Shown here: positions 43,226 to 54,584 of the stretch, one piece after another | Layout of the letters: each line of letters starts with the position of its first letter | Position numbering within the stretch: position 1 is the first letter of the stretch | From: an uncultured Phocaeicola sp. | GTDB lineage: Bacteria; Bacteroidota; Bacteroidia; Bacteroidales; Bacteroidaceae | NCBI GenBank assembly: GCA_948956705.1 | Contig: CARCZS010000018.1 | Location: 1-56,875, forward strand | Length of the DNA stretch: 56,875 nt | Reading direction: 5' to 3' | Notes under the pieces: generated by a model | The model's database searches: none | Told to the model about the DNA's origin: nothing | The model's input: the letters and a program-made list of their open reading frames with translations, nothing else | Position numbers and translations under genes: made by a program

Positions 43226-44830
43226 TCACCTTACCAGATTCGGGTTTTTCTGGGAATCCATATCAGGATATGGAAGATACATCAGATTGTCACTCCATGT
43301 CCTGTTCGTATATTCTACAGACTCCTTTACCAGGATCCCGTCGGCGACTTCAACAGCCGTGTTCTCCGCTCTTTCCTTAAAGGTGTCTTTCAGTCTGTTC
43401 ATACGGAACTGGTCCGCACGGCGTGTGACAAGGGCCACCCAGTAGCCTGCCACCTCCCAACCATGCTCCTTATAAGCCGCTTCGGCAAGGTCATCTGCAG
43501 AAAGTCCGGTGAGCGGTTCCAGTCCGGCACGCTCGCGGACATCATTCAGACACTTGAATGCCAACTCGTCCGTCTGCCCCGTCCTGGCCTTGGCTTCCGC
43601 ATACCACAACAAAACCTCCGAATAACGAATGATTCTATGCCGATGGTCATTACACATGTTCTGACTGGCCGGTTTTGTATAATCATACGGGGCACTGGTA
43701 TTCACTTTTGACGCAGGATCCCAGTTGACGGAGAATATACTGAACATGGGGTGATGTTCCGGAACGACAGGGGTACCGTCCTCCTTCAACTCCCACCAGT
43801 CAACCAACGTTCCGTCTTTCAGACGAATCTTGGGATCATAAGTCGCATCTTTTCTCGGACCGTCAGGAAACTCCTTCCAGAAACGAATTTCACCCCAGGC
43901 GTCTCCCCAGCCGCCCAGCGATTCAAACTGGTTACATGAAGTAAGCTCCGAATCCTGTGCCCAATCCACGAACGGTGAATAGTTTATGCCGAGCACCGTC
44001 TCATTATTATAGTTATTGCTCATAGCATACACATCTTTGTAATCCTTATCGAGCTTATACTCGTATTCACCTCTGTTCACACCCTCAATGACCTCCTTCG
44101 CCTTTTCAGCAGCCTTTGCGTAATATTCCGTTTTGTTCATCGGCCAGCCGGCCATAGCCATATACACTGCTGCCAAAGTAGATTTGGCTGCCTGCCGGGT
44201 TACATACACATTCACTCCGTTCAGAAAGCGGGGGCTGCCACTGTAACCCGTAGGCAATACGGCCTCAGCTTCGGTCAGGTCCTGCACAATATGACCATAC
44301 ACTTCTTCCACGGGGGATAGAGGTTTGGTATAATCATCGTTGACATTGTCCAGATTCATCGGCAGCGGTCCCCAAAGTCGCACCAGGGTAAAATAAGCGT
44401 ATGCCCTCCAGAATTTAGCCTGCCCGAGGGCGATATTTATCTCATCTTGAGTGGTAGGTGTTTTAGAAGCCCCCTGTATGATCAAATTGGCAGCCTTTAC
44501 AATGGCATAATGCATGTTCCACGCATCTTTGACACCCTTGTTGTTGTTTGCTGCGGCAAACTTGTCCATTTCTGCGGCAGGCTGTTTGTTGCTCCCCGGA
44601 TTGGTCGTTATATCATCCCCCTGCCACTGGGGCAGCTGCATGTTCGTATATACCTGTGAAAGATTGACTTTCTGGTAAAGGGCATATATGCTCATGTTCA
44701 ATTCATCCTGGGTAGAGAAGAAGTTTTCCGGAGTGAGTTTTCCCCTGGGATCTTCCGTTAAGAAATCACTGCACGACATCAGTGAAAATGACAGGGCAAC
44801 CATAGTGCCTGCTATTATTTTTATTTTCAT
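43226..44830 (-). CDS. SusD/RagB-family glycan-binding lipoprotein
   Basis: This 534-residue protein has lipobox SLMSCSDFLTEDPRG and SusD-family TPR-like segments such as KFWRAYAYFTLVRLWGPLPM and RIIRYSEVLLWYAEAKARTG. SusD proteins cap the SusC barrel and bind a glycan or other nutrient on the cell surface. The gene is intact, 19 bases after a SusC gene that is disrupted three times, so it may no longer have its own transporter. The ligand cannot be told from sequence. Confidence 0.9.
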   Translation of the reverse strand: MKIKIIAGTMVALSFSLMSCSDFLTEDPRGKLTPENFFSTQDELNMSIYALYQKVNLSQVYTNMQLPQWQGDDITTNPGSNKQPAAEMDKFAAANNNKGVKDAWNMHYAIVKAANLIIQGASKTPTTQDEINIALGQAKFWRAYAYFTLVRLWGPLPMNLDNVNDDYTKPLSPVEEVYGHIVQDLTEAEAVLPTGYSGSPRFLNGVNVYVTRQAAKSTLAAVYMAMAGWPMNKTEYYAKAAEKAKEVIEGVNRGEYEYKLDKDYKDVYAMSNNYNNETVLGINYSPFVDWAQDSELTSCNQFESLGGWGDAWGEIRFWKEFPDGPRKDATYDPKIRLKDGTLVDWWELKEDGTPVVPEHHPMFSIFSVNWDPASKVNTSAPYDYTKPASQNMCNDHRHRIIRYSEVLLWYAEAKARTGQTDELAFKCLNDVRERAGLEPLTGLSADDLAEAAYKEHGWEVAGYWVALVTRRADQFRMNRLKDTFKERAENTAVEVADGILVKESVEYTNRTWSDNLMYLPYPDMDSQKNPNLVR

Positions 44831-44849
44831 AAGTTCTTCTATTTTAGAT

Positions 44850-47846
44850 TTAAAAATTCATCCGGAGACCGAATGTGAATGTTCTTGGGGAAGGATAGGC
44901 TCCCATGTCAATACCCGCGTCAACGTCAACGCTGCTGTTCGAGAAGGTAGTACCGGCCGGATCCATCCCCTTGTACCCGGTTATTGTAAAAAGGTTCTGA
45001 CAGCTGAAAGTAAGCCGCAAATCAGCGAATCCCGTTGTCTTTTTGGGGAAAGTGTATGAAAGACTGATATTCTCCAGACGAAGGAAGTCCGCGTTCTCCA
45101 GCCATTTGGTTGAAACCGGCTGCAGATTATTTCCACCTTCGGTCAGGCTCGGGTATGTTGCCGAAGAGCCAATCTTGTCGAATCCCTTCAGATAGGCGTC
45201 TGCCAGAGTTACAAAGCGGGAATTCCCTTCGGCCGAAGCCATCGTATATCTTACAAGATTCAAACGTTTGGCTCCGAAAGATCCGTTGAAGAACAGGTTC
45301 AGATCCCAGTTTTTATAAGACAGGGAGTTATTCCATCCCAGGGTGAAATCGGGATTGGCCTTGCCGATGACCTTGCGGTCGCCACCGTCTATCATCTGAT
45401 TTCCATCTACATCCGTGTAAGTGTCATGTCCGTTTTCATCCAAGCCGGTCCATTCATATCCCCAAAAAGTACCGATGGCCTCACCCGGCTTGATAATGGT
45501 GGCATAATCAACCATACCGGCAGCCGGACTGGAGCCGTTGATGAAATCATTCTCACCACCGGAAAGGCGTTCCACGCGGTTCTTCAAATAAGTACCGTTC
45601 AAGGTGGAGGTTCATTGGAACCGGTCATTCTGCATAATCCGGGCGGTCACGCTCAAATCAATACCACGATTACTGATTTCGCCGTCATTCACCCAAAAAG
45701 AGTTACCGCCGACATATCCGGGGATACTTCTTTTAAGCAACGCATCTGTAGTACGCTTATAGAAATAGTCCACACTGAAATTCAGCCGCCTGTCGAACAG
45801 GGAGAACTCCAGACCCAGGTCGAACTGCTTGGTCTTCTCCCACGTAAGCTCGGGAGTCGCTATGTCATTTGCCCAATAACCGGTAAAATTACTGTTGGTT
45901 CCAAAATTGTATGCAGTAGCACTCATAAGGCCCATGGTCGCGTAAGGACTGATGGCCTGGCTACCCACAATACCATAACTGGCGCGAAGTTTAATGTCCT
46001 GAACCGAGGAAACATCCTTCATGAAATCCTCATTGCTCAACGTCCAAGCTGCGGCAATAGAAGGAAAGTACCCCCATTTCTTTTTGGCAAAGCGAGAAGA
46101 ACCGTCGGCACGAAATGTTCCGGTAAGCATATAACGATCCTTAAAATTGTACATGACACGGGCCACTCCCGACATCAGCGCCCATTGCTCGTAACCATTG
46201 TTTGCATCACGAGAGGAAGCCATACCCACATTCCACCAGCCCACACCCTCGGTCAGCAGGTTGTTACCGGTTATACCCATTGTCCTGGTTTCGGAGGAGG
46301 TCACCTCATATACAGCCGTGGCTGTCAGATGATGGTCATTCCAGGAACCTGTATATGTCAGATTGTTGGAGCTTTGCAGCATCAGACGATAAGTATCGTT
46401 ATTGCCCATACCACTCTTGGTCCCCACTCGTTTGGAGCTGAAACTATAACTTTTCCCGTCATAATAGTCTACGCCATTGGTTGTGGTGAATGTCAGCCCC
46501 TTCATTATATCAAGGCGCAAATCAACACGTCCGTTGAAAACATTGGTCATTGTCTCTCCCGACTGCAACTTTAGGATACCGACCGGGTTGGAAGCTATGG
46601 AATTATAAGTATCGGTGTTATAGTTCCCGTTTTCGGCCATCATCGTCATGGTAGGCGAATAGTTCAAAGCAATCCAGATCGGATTATCCTTACCGGAGGC
46701 AAAAGATCCCCCGCGACGCACACCGTGGGAAGCATTGATGTCAGCCGTGATATGCAGCCAGTCGGTAAGCTGTGAGGAAAGATTCGCCTTCGCCTGATAA
46801 CGCTCGTTCTTCGATTCAATGACCACACCTCCTGGCTCATGTAGTTGGCGGAAATGTAATATTGGGTCTTCTCGCTACCATTGGAAAGAGCCAACTTGTA
46901 ATTCTGGGTGATCCCCGTACGGAAAATCTCATCCTGCCAGTCGATGCCCCCCCGTTCCGTTCTGATAGGATTGCATCTCTTCGTTTGAGAAATCAATACC
47001 TTTGACCTCCTTGAGCGCCAGAGCGTAATCGTATGCTCCAAGGATATCGTATCTCTTATATACATTGGAAACTCCCACTGATGCGTCGAACATAATTTCA
47101 CGCACACCGGCCTTACCAATCTTGGTAGTGATCAGAACGACCCCGTTCGAACCCCTGGAACCGTATATGGCAGTGGACGATGCATCTTTGAGAACCTGCA
47201 TCGAACGGATGTCCTCGGGATTGATACCGTCCAAACCGCTTTCGCGGACGATTCCGTCAACCACATACAAAGGGTCGTTGCTTTTGCTGATGGAGTTAGC
47301 ACCGCGGATGCGGATTTTCACGCTTCCCCCGGGGACGCCGCTGTTCTCAACATGAACGCCACTGACACGCCCCTGAAGAGCGTCTGCAACCTGGGTTATA
47401 AGCTGGTCCTTGAAATTTTTGTTGTCCAGCACGGCTACGGAACCGGCCATATCCGCTTTTCTTACAGCACCATAGCCAATAACAACCACCTCGTCAAGGA
47501 CTTCGGCATCTTCCTTCAAAACGATGTTTAACGGTTCACCTGTCCAGGCTATTTTCTGGCTCTGATAGCCGACATAAGAAACAACAATTATATCCCCTTT
47601 TTTTACGTTCCTAAGGGAAAAATCACCGTCAAGTCCCGTAATGCTGCCGTTTGTCGTCCCTTTGACAAGTACGGATGCGCCGATAATGCTTTCGCCATTG
47701 GCATCTTTGACAACTCCTTGACAGATATCACTCTGTTCGATAATTTGTCCCCTCAGGGAAGGGTAGTCAGGGAACGCATAAACCTGCATCCCACACAATA
47801 GCGAGAGCGACAGAATTGCTCCCGCTGTTTTTTGAAGTGTATTCAT
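44850..47846 (-). pseudogene. SusC/RagA-family TonB-dependent transporter, disrupted
   Basis: Start MNTLQKTAGAILSLSLLCGM has a signal peptide. A carboxypeptidase-like domain (VKDANGESIIGASVLVKGTT), TonB box and plug (EVVVIGYG, QGRVSGVHVENSGVPGGSVK) and a barrel ending TFGLRMNF follow. Three lesions break it: an extra base in a run of seven C (46947-46953, plus strand), a missing base near 46829, and a TGA replacing TGG at 45612-45614. Corrected length is 998 residues. Three independent lesions make sequencing error unlikely and indicate decay. Confidence 0.85.
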
Positions 47847-47933
47847 AAATTATTTAGTTAGGAAAAAAAGTTCGATAAGAAACATGTTCAGGCGTTATGC
47901 TCTTTTCAATACAAGTTCTGTATTCTACCCGGA

Positions 47934-48398
47934 TCATATCTCCTTGGTTGAAACGCTGAAAGTTTCAATAAGGGTATTACCATCTGTTATATATTCTTTT
48001 TCCAAACGGTTAACCTCCTTGTCGTCAATGTAGCCTATTACTGTTATATGAAGCCGTTTACCCGCCTCCGAGATACTGGAAACCGAACCGGCACAGGTCA
48101 TGAAAAACGCATTCCCATTTGTACAACAAGACATAGTTGCCGTCCTTATTTGGGCAGAATAGGAATCACCAATGTATTCTCCCTTGTCATTGTACAACTT
48201 GGCGGGACCACCCTTGTCAGCACCACCGATACTTACACTCACTTCAAATGAATCTGTGTCACCGGACTGTTGGATTACAATTTTATGAATTCCTGTCTGA
48301 AAATCAGATGCGTTTTCTGTTCGTTCATTGTCACATCCTACAAATATAAATCCGGCCAAGAGCAATACAACACTCCATAATGTGAATTTACTTTTCAT
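47934..48398 (-). CDS. Small lipoprotein upstream of the SusC pseudogene
   Basis: ATG 48398 (MKSKFTLWSVVLLLAGFIFV, then GC) gives a clear lipoprotein signal with the Cys at about residue 22; the longer frame adds 18 unlikely residues. The mature domain of about 130 residues appears beta-rich (HKIVIQQSGDTDSFEVSVSI, RLHITVIGYIDDKEVNRLEK) with a CC pair. It precedes susC by 87 bases on the same strand and may be part of the locus. No specific family is recognised. Confidence 0.65.
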   Translation of the reverse strand: MKSKFTLWSVVLLLAGFIFVGCDNERTENASDFQTGIHKIVIQQSGDTDSFEVSVSIGGADKGGPAKLYNDKGEYIGDSYSAQIRTATMSCCTNGNAFFMTCAGSVSSISEAGKRLHITVIGYIDDKEVNRLEKEYITDGNTLIETFSVSTKEI

Positions 48399-48769
48399 AT
48401 TTATATTTACAACAATAATTGATAAAAATAATATATCTATAAATCTTGCCAAGAAGAATATTAATCATCTAAGGCAAACAAATTATCTAATTAACAACAA
48501 TATATTTATTGAATATAATACGCAGCCCATTATTTATTGTGCAAAGAAAAAACAAGATAAAATATTATTGATTATCATTTTAGCCCTATAATTTATCAAT
48601 ATGGCCTAATAGTTTGGAATATATAAACAAAATATTATACAATAAGATAAATACATCAAATAAAAATACCTTAGATTTATATTACAAAGGAGATGATTAT
48701 GGCAAATTTCTATGTTTCATGTAATGTGTCAAAGTATAATAAGAGAAATAGAGAGGAGCTGTAAGGTTA

Positions 48770-48854
48770 TTTTAGGACAAGTCAATTCATTGGTGCAAGG
48801 TGCAGCTATATCTGTATATAGCTGCACCTTGCACCAATGAATTACATCCTAAAA
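48770..48854. repeat. Large intergenic hairpin (28-bp perfect stem plus outer 8-bp stem)
   Basis: Bases 48784-48811 are the exact reverse complement of 48816-48843 around the loop CTGT. Outside an unmatched collar, TTTTAGGA (48770-48777) pairs with TCCTAAAA (48847-48854). The strong, symmetrical structure could be a bidirectional terminator, a small mobile palindromic element or an inserted target for a recombinase. Confidence 0.8.
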
Positions 48855-49169
48855 ATCAATGATTTACATTTTTAGTAACAAGAATAGGTGCAAATCCTTT
48901 TTTGCACTTATTCTGTTACTTACACTTTTCTTGTTTTTCCGTTTACACAGAAAACTAAAAATCTCCTGTTTTTTTCTTTTTCGGTCAAAATTAGTATATT
49001 TGTATCAGTTCTAAAAGTGAAGCAAAGCAATGCACTGAAATTAGCACCGCTACCAAATCGCTACCAATTACCAGGCTTATCGCTCTTTACGCTTTATCAA
49101 TCAGCCGATTAAAAGAAAATCTTAGTTTTTAGAATAAAGATCTCACATGAATTATGTGCTTCTTCATCT

Positions 49170-49424
49170 TTGTATGCTGTTGACATCAACTTTGAATGGT
49201 CCAATATTCACTCCAATGGGCTTCCAGAAGAAATGTATATAAACAAGTACTGCCCAGAAATTATCAATGGAGTGACAGTTCCTGCATCGTTCTCGCCCCC
49301 TGACTCGCTCAATATCCATGCAATGTTTTTGGATGGCGAGCTACAATACCGGAAGAGTCCCCAAACAGTCCCCGTCCAGTTTAATCCTGAAGCAATGACC
49401 CTGACAGGTGGTCAAGAATATTAG
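49170..49424 (+). CDS. Doubtful 84-residue frame upstream of susC
   Basis: Starts MYAVDINFEWSNIHSNGLPE and ends MTLTGGQEY. The composition is plausible for protein, but there is no signal peptide, domain or promoter. It may be the end of a degraded gene left between the two Sus loci. Confidence 0.25.
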   Translation: MYAVDINFEWSNIHSNGLPEEMYINKYCPEIINGVTVPASFSPPDSLNIHAMFLDGELQYRKSPQTVPVQFNPEAMTLTGGQEY

Positions 49425-49541
49425 TACAAACTTCAATAAGACATGTTATCAAATTTGTTATAATCCATAATGGGGACCAACTTTCCGGATACTTATATAA
49501 TTGTATAATTTCCATTTCAACTCAAACTTTTTCATCTGTTA

Positions 49542-49572
49542 TTGCGTCTCTTTAAAAATTATTATATATTTG
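49542..49572 (+). promoter_or_regulatory. Promoter of the intact SusC/SusD operon
   Basis: TTG at 49542-49544, 20 bases and TATATTTG at 49565-49572 match the Bacteroidota -33/-7 layout. The expected start is near 49579, leaving a leader of about 78 bases before the ATG at 49657. Confidence 0.6.
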
Positions 49573-49656
49573 CGACGTTAATTTAAATCAAATTGAAATT
49601 ATAGTTATTAAAATTTTAAATATCTATAGTTTTAATAAACCTCAAAACTCAATATT

Positions 49657-52600
49657 ATGTTAAAAAGACTGCAATCTGTTAGTATGGTATTATTCCTTGG
49701 AACTTTATTCTCCGGAACAATTTCTACAGCTACGGCCTCTGGAGCAAATTCTTTCGCGACCACACAGCAAGCGGGAATATGCAAAGGACTTGTGAAAGAT
49801 GCTACCGGAGAGTCTGTTATTGGAGCCTCTGTTGTAGTAAAAGGTACCACTAACGGAACAATTACCGATTTTGATGGTAATTTTAGCCTCGATGGGATTA
49901 AGAAAGGAGATGTGATTGTAATCTCTTATGTGGGATATCAGACACAAGAGATTAAATGGAACGGCAGCCCGCTGAATGTTATCTTGAAAGAAGATTCAAA
50001 GACTCTAAGTGAGGTTGTGGTAGTAGGTTATGGCACACAGAAAAAGGCGAATCTTTCAGGTTCTGTTGCTATGGTAGACAGCAAAGAGTTGGAGAATCGT
50101 CCTATTCAGAATGTATCCAGTGGTTTGCAAGGTTTGATGCCGGGTGTTGCTATTACAGGAACCAACGGGGCACCGGGGCAGGATGCCGGCAAAATCCGTG
50201 TTCGTGGGATCGGCACATTGAATGAAGCGGGACCTTATATTTTAGTGGATGGCATTGAAACCGGTACATTGAGTGCGGTCGACCCTAATGACATAGAAAG
50301 CATTTCTGTATTGAAGGATGCTGCTTCGGCAGCAATTTATGGTTCTAAAGCTGCCAACGGTGTTGTTTTGATAACTACCAAACGCGGCAAGACCGGACAG
50401 ACTAAAATTTCCTACAGTGGTTATCTAAGTTTCCAGAATGCAACGAATATGATTGAGCGTATGGGGTCATACGAATACGCATCCCTGCTGAATCAGGCAT
50501 TGGAGGCTGAAGGTATGTCGAAGCGTTTCAATGATACCGAGCTGCAAAAGTTTAAAGACGGGAATGACCCGCTCTATCCGGATACCGACTGGTATGACCT
50601 GGCATATAAGACGGGTGTTCAACATCGCCATAATGTCAATATCAACGGTGGTTCTGAAAATGTAAAATATATGGCCTCGCTGGGATATTTGAACCAAACA
50701 GGTATTTTGCCTAACGCAGGGCGTGAACAGTTTAATGCGCGTACCAATCTGGACATGAAGATTAATAAACGTTTGAGTGCGCGCATGAACCTGTCTTTCA
50801 TTAAAAATGATTACAGTGACGCCAGTTCCGCCTACTACGGGGGTAGCTCGGATCAGATCATCAGGCAGTTGAATTTGATCGCTCCTTGGATTGTAGCCCG
50901 CTATGATGACGGCACTTGGGGCACAATTTCAGACGGCAGTCCCATTGCCTGGTTAGATTCGGGCATGAAGGTGAACCGTGACAATTATAATTTTTCGGGG
51001 ATGGCCGCTGTAGACTATGAAATATTTGATGGCTTAAAATTAACCTTGCAAGGTGCTTACGTCAACAATTTACAAAATTACAATTATTTCCAAAAATATA
51101 TAAAGTATAATGAGAATAAAGAATCTGATCCCAGTCAGTTGGACGAGCGTTTTTATAAATGGGACCGCACAAACTATGACGCCTTATTGAACTACAATAA
51201 AAATTTCGGCAAGCATAATATTAAGGGTCTGTTGGGATGGCATACGGAAAAATATAATTATAAATATCAGAAAGCCGTCCGCAAGAAATTCCCTAATAAT
51301 GAATTGACGGATATGAATGCCGGTGATGCTTCTACCCAAAGCAATGAAGGGTATACAGCTGAATTGGCAATGATTTCATGGTTTGCCCGTATTAACTATG
51401 ATTTTGCAGGTAAATATCTCTTGGAAGCCAACATTCGTGCGGACGCCTCTTCCCGTTTTGCGGAAGGTCACCGTTGGGGATATTTTCCTTCTTTCTCGGG
51501 TGCATGGCGCATCAGCGAGGAAGCATTTATGGAAAGTGCAAAAGACAGCTGGTTGTCCGGACTGAAAATTCGAGCTTCTTGGGGGCAGCTGGGTAATCAG
51601 GATGCATTGAGTGGCAGTAATAATGACTATTATCCTGCCTTGAACACGTATAATCTCGATTCCAAATATGCATTTGGAGGCTCTTTGAATTCTGGTTATT
51701 ATCAACGGAAATATCGTCTGGAAACCATTTCATGGGAAAAAGCCTCTACTTGGGGAGTCGGCGTTGACTTTACTTTATTCAATAAACTGAATGGTTCTCT
51801 GGATTATTATAATCGGAAGACTACTGGTATAATTATGGATGTGACAGTCCCTAAAGAATTTGCTTTGGATGCCTATAAGGATAATGTAGGCTCTATGAGA
51901 AACAGTGGTATAGAAATAAATTTAAGCTACAATACAAAAATAGGTCAGGTTGATTTCGGAATTGCGGGCAATTTCTCTTACAATAAGAATGAAATTCTGG
52001 ATCTGGGAGGCGGCGACCCTAACAAGTACCTGGATGCTACTGATGGTTACAGCCAGCGTAATAAGGTAGGTGAAGCAATGAATTCCTATTATATTTATAG
52101 GGCGGATGGATTTTTTAATTCTCAAGAAGAAGCTGATGCATATACGGCCAAATACGGTAATCCTTTCGGTAAAACTTTCAAGGCAGGCGATTTGCGTTAT
52201 GTGGATACAAATAAAGATGGTAAACTGACAGCTGATGACCGTGAATATTGTGGAAGTTCCGATCCTAAAATTATTTACGGATTCAATATAAATGCGGGCT
52301 GGAAAGGAATTGACTTATCATTGATGTTCAATGGTGCGGCGGGTGTGAAACGCCTGTTTGACGGATACGAGGTGTATGGTAATTTCTCGGGTGACGCTGC
52401 TCATCCGGCTACTATTTGGAGAGATGCCTGGACACCCGATAACCATGATGCCTCCATGCCACGTATTTTTTACGATACAAACTCGGCCAGTAGCAGCCGT
52501 TCGGTACAATCGGATTTTTGGTTACAAGATACAAGTTATTTGCGTCTGAAAAATTTGCAGTTGGGATATACTTTGCCGAAAGGCTGGTTGAATTCGGTTG

Positions 52601-52752
52601 GTGTTGAGAATATCCGTATTTACTATTCTGTAGAGAATCTATTGACTTTTGATAAGATGAAGATCAATATAGACCCTGAATCCACAAGCCAACGGCTGTC
52701 TTCCTATCCTCTATTACGTACTCATGCATTCGGCGTTAATGTTACATTCTAA
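49657..52752 (+). CDS. SusC/RagA-family TonB-dependent transporter, intact
   Basis: This 1031-residue protein has a signal peptide (SMVLFLGTLFSGTISTATAS), a carboxypeptidase-like domain (KDATGESVIGASVVVKGTTN, then GNFSLDGIKKGDVIVISYVG), the TonB box region TLSEVVVVGYG, a plug with KIRVRGIGTLNEAGPYILVD and VLKDAASAAIYGSKAANGVV, and a long barrel ending AFGVNVTF. It imports an oligosaccharide or similar ligand handed over by the SusD that follows after 28 bases. It is related to but clearly different from the SusC pseudogene. No glycoside hydrolase or ECF sigma/anti-sigma pair is nearby to tell the substrate. Confidence 0.93.
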   Translation: MLKRLQSVSMVLFLGTLFSGTISTATASGANSFATTQQAGICKGLVKDATGESVIGASVVVKGTTNGTITDFDGNFSLDGIKKGDVIVISYVGYQTQEIKWNGSPLNVILKEDSKTLSEVVVVGYGTQKKANLSGSVAMVDSKELENRPIQNVSSGLQGLMPGVAITGTNGAPGQDAGKIRVRGIGTLNEAGPYILVDGIETGTLSAVDPNDIESISVLKDAASAAIYGSKAANGVVLITTKRGKTGQTKISYSGYLSFQNATNMIERMGSYEYASLLNQALEAEGMSKRFNDTELQKFKDGNDPLYPDTDWYDLAYKTGVQHRHNVNINGGSENVKYMASLGYLNQTGILPNAGREQFNARTNLDMKINKRLSARMNLSFIKNDYSDASSAYYGGSSDQIIRQLNLIAPWIVARYDDGTWGTISDGSPIAWLDSGMKVNRDNYNFSGMAAVDYEIFDGLKLTLQGAYVNNLQNYNYFQKYIKYNENKESDPSQLDERFYKWDRTNYDALLNYNKNFGKHNIKGLLGWHTEKYNYKYQKAVRKKFPNNELTDMNAGDASTQSNEGYTAELAMISWFARINYDFAGKYLLEANIRADASSRFAEGHRWGYFPSFSGAWRISEEAFMESAKDSWLSGLKIRASWGQLGNQDALSGSNNDYYPALNTYNLDSKYAFGGSLNSGYYQRKYRLETISWEKASTWGVGVDFTLFNKLNGSLDYYNRKTTGIIMDVTVPKEFALDAYKDNVGSMRNSGIEINLSYNTKIGQVDFGIAGNFSYNKNEILDLGGGDPNKYLDATDGYSQRNKVGEAMNSYYIYRADGFFNSQEEADAYTAKYGNPFGKTFKAGDLRYVDTNKDGKLTADDREYCGSSDPKIIYGFNINAGWKGIDLSLMFNGAAGVKRLFDGYEVYGNFSGDAAHPATIWRDAWTPDNHDASMPRIFYDTNSASSSRSVQSDFWLQDTSYLRLKNLQLGYTLPKGWLNSVGVENIRIYYSVENLLTFDKMKINIDPESTSQRLSSYPLLRTHAFGVNVTF

Positions 52753-52780
52753 ATTGTTATAGACTAAAAAAAATGGAATT

Positions 52781-54418
52781 ATGAAATACTTGAAACAATA
52801 TATGATCATAGGAGCGGTGACAATGATTACATCTTGCTCTGATTTTCTAGATACAGCTCCATTGGATGCCCTGTCTCCTGCCACTACGTGGAAAACCGAG
52901 GATGATGCCCAAAAATTTGCTATCGGGTGTTATGGCGGTAATAACTACGATACTTCCAGCTGGGAAGATGGTGGCAATATCTTATATCTCGACTGCGGGT
53001 CGGATTTTGGATATAACAACTTTGAATGGGAAAACTATAAGACCATTGGCAACGGTACAATGACTCCGTCAGGGGCTGTTGCAAGCTTTTATGATTTCTC
53101 AGTCATCCGCCGTTGTAACACATTCCTGGAAAAGGTAAAGGAGATCCCATTTTCCAATGAGCAGACCAAAAACGATTTGATCGGTCAGGTCCGTACTATT
53201 CGCGCTTATCGCTATTTTGTTATGAACTGGTGGTATGGAGGAGTGCCTGTGATTGACAACTATAACTCAGCAGATGAAGCTAAAGTTCCCCGCAAGTCGG
53301 AGGAGGAAGTGAAAAATTACGTCAATACAGAATTGGACACAGCCATCGGTGAACTGAATGCATCTCCCTCTGAAAGGGGACGGATCGCAAAGGGCGCTGC
53401 TATGGCAATCCGAATGCGCAGCGCATTGTATTATAGTGATTATGTGAAAGCAAAAGAAATGGCCGAGGCCATCATGAATTTGAAACAGTACGATCTGGAA
53501 CCGGACTATAGTAATTTGTTCAAAGTTGCCGGTCAGGACTCAAAAGAGATTATTTTGGCTGTTCAATATGTGAATTCCACTTTGGAATTGAGCACAATAG
53601 GCCAGATGTATAATAATGGTGACGGTGGCTGGTCCTCCATTGTTCCGACTCAGAACCTGGTGGATACTTATGAAATGGCTGACGGCTTGACCAAAGAGGA
53701 ATCCGGCTCTTATGACCCAAACCATCCGTTTGCCGGTCGCGATCCACGTATGGCCATGACCATTATATACCCAGGAATGGACTGGAATGGCACTGTAGTC
53801 AATACACTGGACAAGACAATCAATGGTAAGGATAATGCAAACTATCCTCCTTCTGCGAACAATGCTTCAAAGACCGCCTTAACCTGGAGAAAATATTTGG
53901 ATGAACAATATGCTAATGGTATTTGGAACACGAATGCCTGCCCTATTGTAATCCGCTATGCAGAAGTGTTGCTTACTTATGCGGAAGCAGTCAATGAACT
54001 TTCTGGTCCGTCTGCAGATGTTTATGACAAACTGGATCTGATTCGTGGACGTGTAGGAATGCCGAAAGTGGATCGTGAGAAGTATGCTTCAAAGGAAACA
54101 TTACGCCGGCTGATCCGCCGTGAACGTGGGGTGGAATTGGCCGGGGAAGGTGTGCGTCGGGCTGATATTCTGCGCTGGAAAGATGATAATGGAAAGATGG
54201 TTGCAGAAACAGTCCTGAATGGTGTTTTGGAAAGGGTTGTCGGAACTGTAAATTATGCCGAGACTGATCCGACGAAACGTGCGGAGATTGACACGAACGC
54301 CCCTGCTACTGACAAGAAGATTGAAGACCGTGTATTCAAAGTGCATAATCGATACAATCCAATTCCTCAGGGAGCTATTGATAATAACCCGAATCTTGAG
54401 CAAAACCCCGGGTATTAA
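52781..54418 (+). CDS. SusD/RagB-family lipoprotein, partner of the intact SusC
   Basis: This 545-residue protein has lipobox AVTMITSCSDFLD and the SusD helical framework: VRTIRAYRYFVMNWWYGGVP, VIRYAEVLLTYAEAVNELSG, and the C-terminal RRERGVELAGEGVRRADILR followed by NPIPQGAIDNNPNLEQNPGY, the normal family ending. It caps the SusC channel at the cell surface. It is the last gene of the operon; the next genes have a different composition. Confidence 0.93.
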   Translation: MKYLKQYMIIGAVTMITSCSDFLDTAPLDALSPATTWKTEDDAQKFAIGCYGGNNYDTSSWEDGGNILYLDCGSDFGYNNFEWENYKTIGNGTMTPSGAVASFYDFSVIRRCNTFLEKVKEIPFSNEQTKNDLIGQVRTIRAYRYFVMNWWYGGVPVIDNYNSADEAKVPRKSEEEVKNYVNTELDTAIGELNASPSERGRIAKGAAMAIRMRSALYYSDYVKAKEMAEAIMNLKQYDLEPDYSNLFKVAGQDSKEIILAVQYVNSTLELSTIGQMYNNGDGGWSSIVPTQNLVDTYEMADGLTKEESGSYDPNHPFAGRDPRMAMTIIYPGMDWNGTVVNTLDKTINGKDNANYPPSANNASKTALTWRKYLDEQYANGIWNTNACPIVIRYAEVLLTYAEAVNELSGPSADVYDKLDLIRGRVGMPKVDREKYASKETLRRLIRRERGVELAGEGVRRADILRWKDDNGKMVAETVLNGVLERVVGTVNYAETDPTKRAEIDTNAPATDKKIEDRVFKVHNRYNPIPQGAIDNNPNLEQNPGY

Positions 54419-54584
54419 TACAATGACAGTATCGGTCTTTTGTAATTAGAATGGAAATCCAATAAAAAAATGGAAGGTGTGTCGTAATACACGATGCACC
54501 TTCTTAATTTTTATTAAGCGCAATACAATTGCAGTGTATTCTCCTATCATTGTATCCGAAATATAACATAAAAAAGAAACTACC

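Larger units (their letters stand above)
48399..49656. other. 1.2-kb intergenic region between two divergent Sus loci
   Basis: AT-rich. It contains the large hairpin at 48770-48854 and the SusC promoter at 49542-49572. An 84-codon plus-strand frame at 49170-49424 (MYAVDINFEWSNIHSNGLPE) has no recognised family and may be a gene remnant. Confidence 0.5.
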
